This document shows, piece after piece, positions 60,113-64,000 of a stretch of DNA of 64,000 nucleotides. Position numbers and translations under genes: made by a program. A model generated the notes under the pieces. It had not been told where the DNA came from. It ran no database searches and saw nothing but the letters and a program-made list of their open reading frames with translations. The number at the start of each line of letters is the position of its first letter. Positions within the stretch are counted from its first letter, which is position 1. Location: positions 665,683 through 729,682 of the forward strand of contig NZ_JAGHRE010000001.1 in the NCBI RefSeq assembly GCF_017743935.1, written 5' to 3'. The DNA is from Tropicibacter sp. R16_0 (GTDB lineage Bacteria > Pseudomonadota > Alphaproteobacteria > Rhodobacterales > Rhodobacteraceae).

Positions 60113-60144
60113 TTCACCCTTTTGAAAATACTCCCGCCGGAGGC
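60113..60144 (+). repeat. Family B intergenic repeat (copy 2)
   Basis: This 32-bp element contains AATACTCCCGCCGGAGGC, 29 of 32 bases the same as 32871-32902. It lies after the betC stop, in the betC-betA gap, so it may shape expression within the operon. Confidence 0.6.
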
Positions 60145-60204
60145 ATGAATACTTGAACGCCCGTGCCGCGGGCGACCCCGGCGGGTTTGGCAGGAGCCTG
60201 AGAT

Positions 60205-61863
60205 ATGGAAGCAGATTTTGTCATCGTAGGGGCCGGGTCCGCCGGCTGCGCCATGGCCTATCGCCTGAGCGAGGCGGGGGCTTCGGTACTGGTGATCGAA
60301 CATGGCGGCACCGATGCGGGGCCCTTCATCCAGATGCCCGCCGCACTCAGCTATCCGATGAACATGTCGCGCTATGACTGGGGTTATCAATCCGAGCCCG
60401 AGCCTTATCTGGACGGTCGCCGTTTGGCCTGTCCGCGTGGCAAGGTGATTGGCGGCTCGTCCTCGATCAACGGCATGGTCTATGTGCGCGGCCATGCGAT
60501 GGATTTCGACCATTGGTCCGAAATGGGCGCTGACGGTTGGTCCTATGCAGATGTGCTGCCCTACTACAAACGGATGGAGACCTGGCACGATGGCGGCCAC
60601 GGTGGCGATCCGACCTGGCGTGGTACGGATGGCCCGCTGCATGTGACGCGCGGACCTCGTTCCAACCCACTATTCAAAGCTTTCGTAGATGCGGGTCAGC
60701 AGGCCGGGTATGAGGTCACCGGCGACTACAACGGCGAGAAGCAAGAGGGCTTTGGCCCGATGGAGCAGACGGTTTACAAGGGCCGCCGCTGGTCCGCCGC
60801 CAATGCTTATCTGCGACCCGCTTTGAAACGCCCAAACTGTGATCTGGTCAACGGGCTGGCATCGCGTGTTGTGATGGAAGAGGGGCGCGCCACCGGGGTC
60901 GAAATCATCAAGGGCGGCAAGAAACAGATCATCCGCGCCCGGCGCGAGGTGGTTCTTGCTGCTTCGTCCATCAACTCGCCCAAGCTGCTGATGCTGTCGG
61001 GTATTGGTTCGGGTGCGCATCTGGCGGAACATGGCATTGATGTCGTCGCAGACCGTCCCGGTGTTGGGGCGAACCTGCAAGATCACCTGGAACTCTACAT
61101 CCAGCAGGCCGCGACACAGCCGATCACGTTGTATAAGCACTGGAACCTGATCTCCAAGGGGGCCATCGGGGCGCAATGGTTGTTCACCAAGACAGGTCTG
61201 GGGGCATCGAACCAGTTCGAAAGCGCGGCCTTCATCCGCTCGCAGGCGGGCGTGCAATATCCGGACATCCAGTACCATTTCCTGCCGATGGCGGTGCGCT
61301 ATGACGGGCAGGCGGCGGCCGAGGGGCACGGGTTCCAGGCGCATGTTGGCCCGATGCGGTCCAAGTCGCGAGGCGCGGTCACCCTGCGGTCGAACCGGGC
61401 CGAAGATGCGCCCAAGATCCTGTTCAATTACATGAGCCACGAGGATGACTGGGCCGATTTCCGCACCTGCATCCGCCTGACGCGTGAGATCTTTGGGCAA
61501 GAGGCGTTCAAGCCCTTTGCCGGGCATGAAATCCAGCCGGGCGATGCCTTGCAAAGCGACGACGAGTTGAACGGGTTCATCAAGGAGCATGTCGAAAGCG
61601 CCTATCATCCCTGCGGTACCTGCCGGATGGGGCGCGCGGATGATCCAAATGCCGTGGTCGACCCCGAAGGCCGCGTGATCGGTGTGGATGGACTGCGTGT
61701 CGCCGACAGCTCGATCTTTCCACGCATCACCAATGGCAACCTCAATGCGCCGTCGATCATGGTGGGCGAGAAGATGTCGGATCACCTGCTGGGGCGTGAT
61801 GCTCTGGCCCGGGCCAATGACGTGCCCTGGATCAACCCGAACTGGGAAACCGCACAACGGTGA
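60205..61863 (+). CDS. betA: Choline dehydrogenase
   Basis: BetA oxidises choline to betaine aldehyde, and often on to glycine betaine, using FAD. The 552-residue GMC oxidoreductase has the FAD motif [18 protein letters not shown], the GMC signatures near [19 protein letters not shown] and [16 protein letters not shown], and the active-site His/Asn in [10 protein letters not shown] and [16 protein letters not shown] lies 9 bp upstream of the ATG. No betB follows in this window. Confidence 0.94.
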   Translation: MEADFVIVGAGSAGCAMAYRLSEAGASVLVIEHGGTDAGPFIQMPAALSYPMNMSRYDWGYQSEPEPYLDGRRLACPRGKVIGGSSSINGMVYVRGHAMDFDHWSEMGADGWSYADVLPYYKRMETWHDGGHGGDPTWRGTDGPLHVTRGPRSNPLFKAFVDAGQQAGYEVTGDYNGEKQEGFGPMEQTVYKGRRWSAANAYLRPALKRPNCDLVNGLASRVVMEEGRATGVEIIKGGKKQIIRARREVVLAASSINSPKLLMLSGIGSGAHLAEHGIDVVADRPGVGANLQDHLELYIQQAATQPITLYKHWNLISKGAIGAQWLFTKTGLGASNQFESAAFIRSQAGVQYPDIQYHFLPMAVRYDGQAAAEGHGFQAHVGPMRSKSRGAVTLRSNRAEDAPKILFNYMSHEDDWADFRTCIRLTREIFGQEAFKPFAGHEIQPGDALQSDDELNGFIKEHVESAYHPCGTCRMGRADDPNAVVDPEGRVIGVDGLRVADSSIFPRITNGNLNAPSIMVGEKMSDHLLGRDALARANDVPWINPNWETAQR

Positions 61864-61930
61864 CAAAAGACGTTAACCTTTCTTAACGGCGCATGTTGAA
61901 TGCGCGTCTTCGGGCGCGCATATCTGGTTC

Positions 61931-62578
61931 ATGTTAAGAATTTGTTTCGCCTTTGTTCTGGCCACCTTTCCGGTGGTCGCATCCGCTGACCTGTCCGGAT
62001 CGGTGCGAGTGATTGATGCCGACACCTGGGATGTTGGCGGCACCCGTGTTCGTCTGCACGGTATTGATGCGCCTGAGCTTGACCAGACCTGCACCCGCGC
62101 CTCGGGGCAGGGATGGGACTGCGGGGCCTGGGCCACGCAGCAAGTGCGCAGCCTTTATGACGGGCGCGCGGCGCAATGCACCCGAGTGACCCAGGATCGC
62201 TATGGGCGCACAGTTGCGCGCTGTAAGGTGCAAGGCCGGGATGTCGGGCAGGCATTGGTGACGCAAGGGCTGGCTTTTGCCTTTCGCGCATATTCGACTG
62301 ACTACGTCAGGGCGGAAAAACGCGCCAAATCAGCGGCCGCGGGCCTGCATTCCGCGCGGATCGCACTGCCTTGGGATCATCGCGCGGGAAAACGCGCGGT
62401 GGACGACCCGGCGAATTGCCGGATCAAGGGCAACATCTCGGCCAAGGGAGAGCGGATTTTCCACCGCCCTGGTCAGCCACATTACAGCCGTACCCGGATC
62501 AGCCCGGCCAAAGGGGAGCGGTGGTTCTGCACCGTGGATGAAGCGCGGCGCGCAGGGTGGCGGGCCGCCAAAAATTAG
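61931..62578 (+). CDS. Secreted thermonuclease-family nuclease
   Basis: This 215-residue protein has a signal peptide (about 1-19). The SNase domain has its catalytic residues: RLHGIDAPE (Arg, Asp), a second Asp in VIDADTW, and DRYGRTVARC (Arg). The C-terminal 50 residues form a conserved extra region with CRIKGNIS and WFCTVDEA, found on many proteobacterial SNase homologues. Export suggests degradation of extracellular or periplasmic DNA or RNA. Confidence 0.88.
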   Translation: MLRICFAFVLATFPVVASADLSGSVRVIDADTWDVGGTRVRLHGIDAPELDQTCTRASGQGWDCGAWATQQVRSLYDGRAAQCTRVTQDRYGRTVARCKVQGRDVGQALVTQGLAFAFRAYSTDYVRAEKRAKSAAAGLHSARIALPWDHRAGKRAVDDPANCRIKGNISAKGERIFHRPGQPHYSRTRISPAKGERWFCTVDEARRAGWRAAKN

Positions 62579-62680
62579 CGACCAAAAGATGGGTTTTCCA
62601 CGCGTATTTGATCCGGGTCAAAGTGGGATCGGTCTGCGGTGACGTAGGCTCTGATCGAACCGGAAAAAAGGAGCGAACAG

Positions 62681-62920
62681 ATGTCTCACACCCCGCATGA
62701 ACTGGCCGAGGAATTCCCCGACAAGATCGACGCCATGAGCGCGCTGAAACAGTCGGACGCGCATTTCGCCCGGCTTGCGGATGAGTATCACGAGATCAAC
62801 CGCGCCGTGCACCGTGCCGAGACCAATGTCGAGCCGCTGGAAGAGCTGGCAGAGGTGGATTTGCGCAAGAAGCGCGCAGCCCTTAAGGATGAGATCTGGG
62901 GCATGCTGTCCAAGGCCTGA
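62681..62920 (+). CDS. DUF465 (YdcH-like) small protein
   Basis: This 79-residue helical protein matches the YdcH/DUF465 family, with the core FARLADEYHEINRAVHRAET and the C-terminal LRKKRAALKDEIWGML. The function is unknown. The ATG at 62681 has AGGAG upstream. Confidence 0.85.
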   Translation: MSHTPHELAEEFPDKIDAMSALKQSDAHFARLADEYHEINRAVHRAETNVEPLEELAEVDLRKKRAALKDEIWGMLSKA

Positions 62921-63071
62921 CGTCCAAGGCATGCCGCGGCGCAGGGCGACCTGCTGCTGCAAAGGTACATCGCTTGGGATCGCACCTGAGTGACGATGGC
63001 TGACGTCTTGACTTTGCTCGTGGCGGTGATGTAACCGCCCCGAGTATCCGAGGTGGAAAACCTCAACCAAT

Positions 63072-63176
63072 GGAGATTTTATGAAAGAGTCCCGGGCATA
63101 ACGCCCGTTCCTGGCGACACAAATTCAGGAACACCAACATCGATACGGACACTCACGCGTGATGCTGAGTGTTCTG
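63072..63176 (+). promoter_or_regulatory. Structured leader of yjhX with 6-codon leader peptide
   Basis: A GGAG site (63072-63075) is followed after 5 nt by a short frame, ATG...TAA (63081-63101), reading MKESRA. Three hairpins follow in sequence: CGGGC/GCCCG (63093-63107, overlapping the leader stop), GTTCCTG/CAGGAAC (63107-63132) and ACACTCA/TGAGTGT (63149-63172, extendable by two pairs). The layout suggests control of yjhX by translation of the leader or by RNA folding. It is not a known riboswitch class to me. Confidence 0.5.
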
Positions 63177-63209
63177 TGTGTTGTGCTTTCATAAGATTGA
63201 GAGATCCCA

Positions 63210-63467
63210 ATGAATATCTCAAAACACGAGCAACGTGTTTTGCATGAACTCGCCCTTGGCGGGTCCATCCACTTTGAACGTCTGGCATCCGGAAAGATCC
63301 ACGACGTTACTTGCTACACGCGCAATGGTCACGTGTTGAGCGACTGTACGCTCAACGTGTTCCAACGCCTGCTGAAACGACGCTTCATTCGCTCGAAAAA
63401 CGGCGGCCCCTACCGCGCATCTGCCTTGGGGATCAAATCCGTGCGCGCGCAAATGAACCAAAGATAG
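63210..63467 (+). CDS. yjhX: YjhX-family protein (UPF0386)
   Basis: This 85-residue protein matches YjhX along its length (NISKHEQRVLHELALGGSIHFER, then ITCYTRNG-like VTCYTRNGHVLSDCTLNVFQRLLKRR and NGGPYRAS). YjhX of E. coli is listed as a toxin of a type II pair with YjhQ, a GNAT acetyltransferase. Here a GNAT gene follows after 8 bp, the same kind of pair. Whether it is toxic is not established for this clade. Confidence 0.9.
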   Translation: MNISKHEQRVLHELALGGSIHFERLASGKIHDVTCYTRNGHVLSDCTLNVFQRLLKRRFIRSKNGGPYRASALGIKSVRAQMNQR

Positions 63468-63475
63468 GAAAACCA

Positions 63476-63997
63476 ATGAAACAGAATGAAATCGACGCCA
63501 TTTTGAATGTCCATCGGCTGGCCTTTGGCCCCGAAGAGGGCGAGGAAACCGCGCAGCTTGCCAAGGACTTGCTGGGCCATCCTGACGTGCTCTCGTTCAG
63601 TGTTGAGCGTGATGGTCAGATCGCTGGCAATGTGCTGTTTATGCCCTTTGAATTTGTCGATCACCCGGGCGTGGCGTGCCAGTTGCTGGCACCCTGCGGC
63701 GTGCTGCCAGAGTATCAAGGGCAGGGCGTCGGCAGGGAGTTGATGCAGACCAGCATTGCGCATCTCACGGCGATTGGAACCGATGCGGTGTTTGTTCTGG
63801 GCGTGCCGACATTCTACCCGCGCTATGGCTTTGCCCCGACGGACAAACAGACGCCTTACCCTGATCTTTTGACCCTGCCGCAATCCTGGATGGCGTTGGA
63901 GTTGGTGACGGGCACCGTTGCGCCGCTCAGCGGCAAGACACTGGCCATCCCGCAGTTCATGCAGCCGCAATTCTGGGATACGTCGATGTACGGGTAA
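63476..63997 (+). CDS. GNAT-family acetyltransferase, YjhQ/YhbS-like
   Basis: This 173-residue protein has the GNAT fold: CoA-binding APCGVLPEYQGQGVGRELM, and the YhbS-like FVLGVPTFYPRYGFAPT. The ATG at 63476 follows AGGAAAACCA and lies 8 bp after yjhX. In E. coli, the YjhX partner YjhQ is also a GNAT protein, so it may serve as antitoxin, which is inference by analogy. Confidence 0.85.
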   Translation: MKQNEIDAILNVHRLAFGPEEGEETAQLAKDLLGHPDVLSFSVERDGQIAGNVLFMPFEFVDHPGVACQLLAPCGVLPEYQGQGVGRELMQTSIAHLTAIGTDAVFVLGVPTFYPRYGFAPTDKQTPYPDLLTLPQSWMALELVTGTVAPLSGKTLAIPQFMQPQFWDTSMYG

Positions 63998-64000
63998 GGG

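Noticed and set aside
58714-60642. 642-residue open frame on the minus strand
   Set aside because: It is antisense to betC and the start of betA, which are clear family members. The translation is His/Arg/Gly-rich, low in normal protein features, and has no ribosome site.
63090-63180. Integron attC site in the yjhX leader
   Set aside because: GCATAACGCCCG recalls an attC end, but no matching GTTAGGC-type core or paired R' box is present; three separate hairpins explain the sequence better.
63053-63247. 64-codon frame over the yjhX leader
   Set aside because: It covers the hairpins and the start of yjhX in another frame, has no ribosome site and no family-like sequence.

Overview
The window reads as a chromosomal segment of a marine Roseobacter-clade alphaproteobacterium (Rhodobacteraceae, close to Ruegeria or Phaeobacter). 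This rests on the GC-rich coding style, a class-A alphaproteobacterial RNase P RNA, a PraR-like XRE regulator, a choline-O-sulfate/choline oxidation locus (betI-betC-betA), and families frequent in that clade: DoeA/DoeB-like enzymes, DUF1127, YjhX, UPF0173 and short GC-rich intergenic repeats. Genus-level placement is inference. No prophage, insertion sequence, CRISPR array or tRNA gene was seen.

Layout. 1-4.6 kb: an XpaC-like membrane protein with a 29-residue partner, rluB/tadA back to back, and a DMT exporter divergent from a LysR regulator. 4.6-11.4 kb (minus strand): one apparent operon made of a UPF0173 metallo-beta-lactamase-fold hydrolase, five tandem paralogous NTF2/SnoaL-adenylate cyclase genes, and a DoeA-like M24 hydrolase broken by an in-frame TGA. 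11.4-18.3 kb: ceramidase, TetR plus a Rieske oxygenase, a GlxA-type regulator, and a two-gene operon of an AstE/DoeB-like deacylase and a PatB-like C-S lyase. 18.4-26.4 kb: gatCA, an excalibur-domain lipoprotein plus amidase, rnpB, GYD, rpmG, acetyltransferases, Bax-inhibitor-1 protein and DUF1127. 26.5-34.3 kb: LysR, AraC and XRE regulators, a quinone reductase, hisN, and convergent 8-oxoguanine and guanine deaminases. 34.4-47.2 kb: mgtE with a folate cyclo-ligase, a YmdB-like phosphoesterase, two SLC13-type permeases, a TPM-domain protein, and a five-gene minus-strand run (permease, cupin, glutamine amidotransferase, BASS transporter, flavoprotein). 47.4-57.9 kb: TetR with a serine hydrolase, yebC, GFA, LysR with a 2OG-Fe(II) oxygenase, a membrane ClpP-like protein, nitroreductase, an ArgP/LysE pair and a second DMT exporter. 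58-61.9 kb: betI-betC-betA. 61.9-64 kb: secreted thermonuclease, DUF465, and a yjhX-GNAT pair behind a leader with three hairpins.

The most unusual structure is the cyclase array. Five complete genes of about 970 bp, each retaining the class III catalytic residues, are joined by identical ATGA stop/start overlaps. The codons for a conserved C-terminal Leu-Glu-Trp supply a Shine-Dalgarno sequence for the next gene, and only the last gene has lost that motif. Gene-to-function statements come from reading motifs in the translated sequence; no database search was possible.
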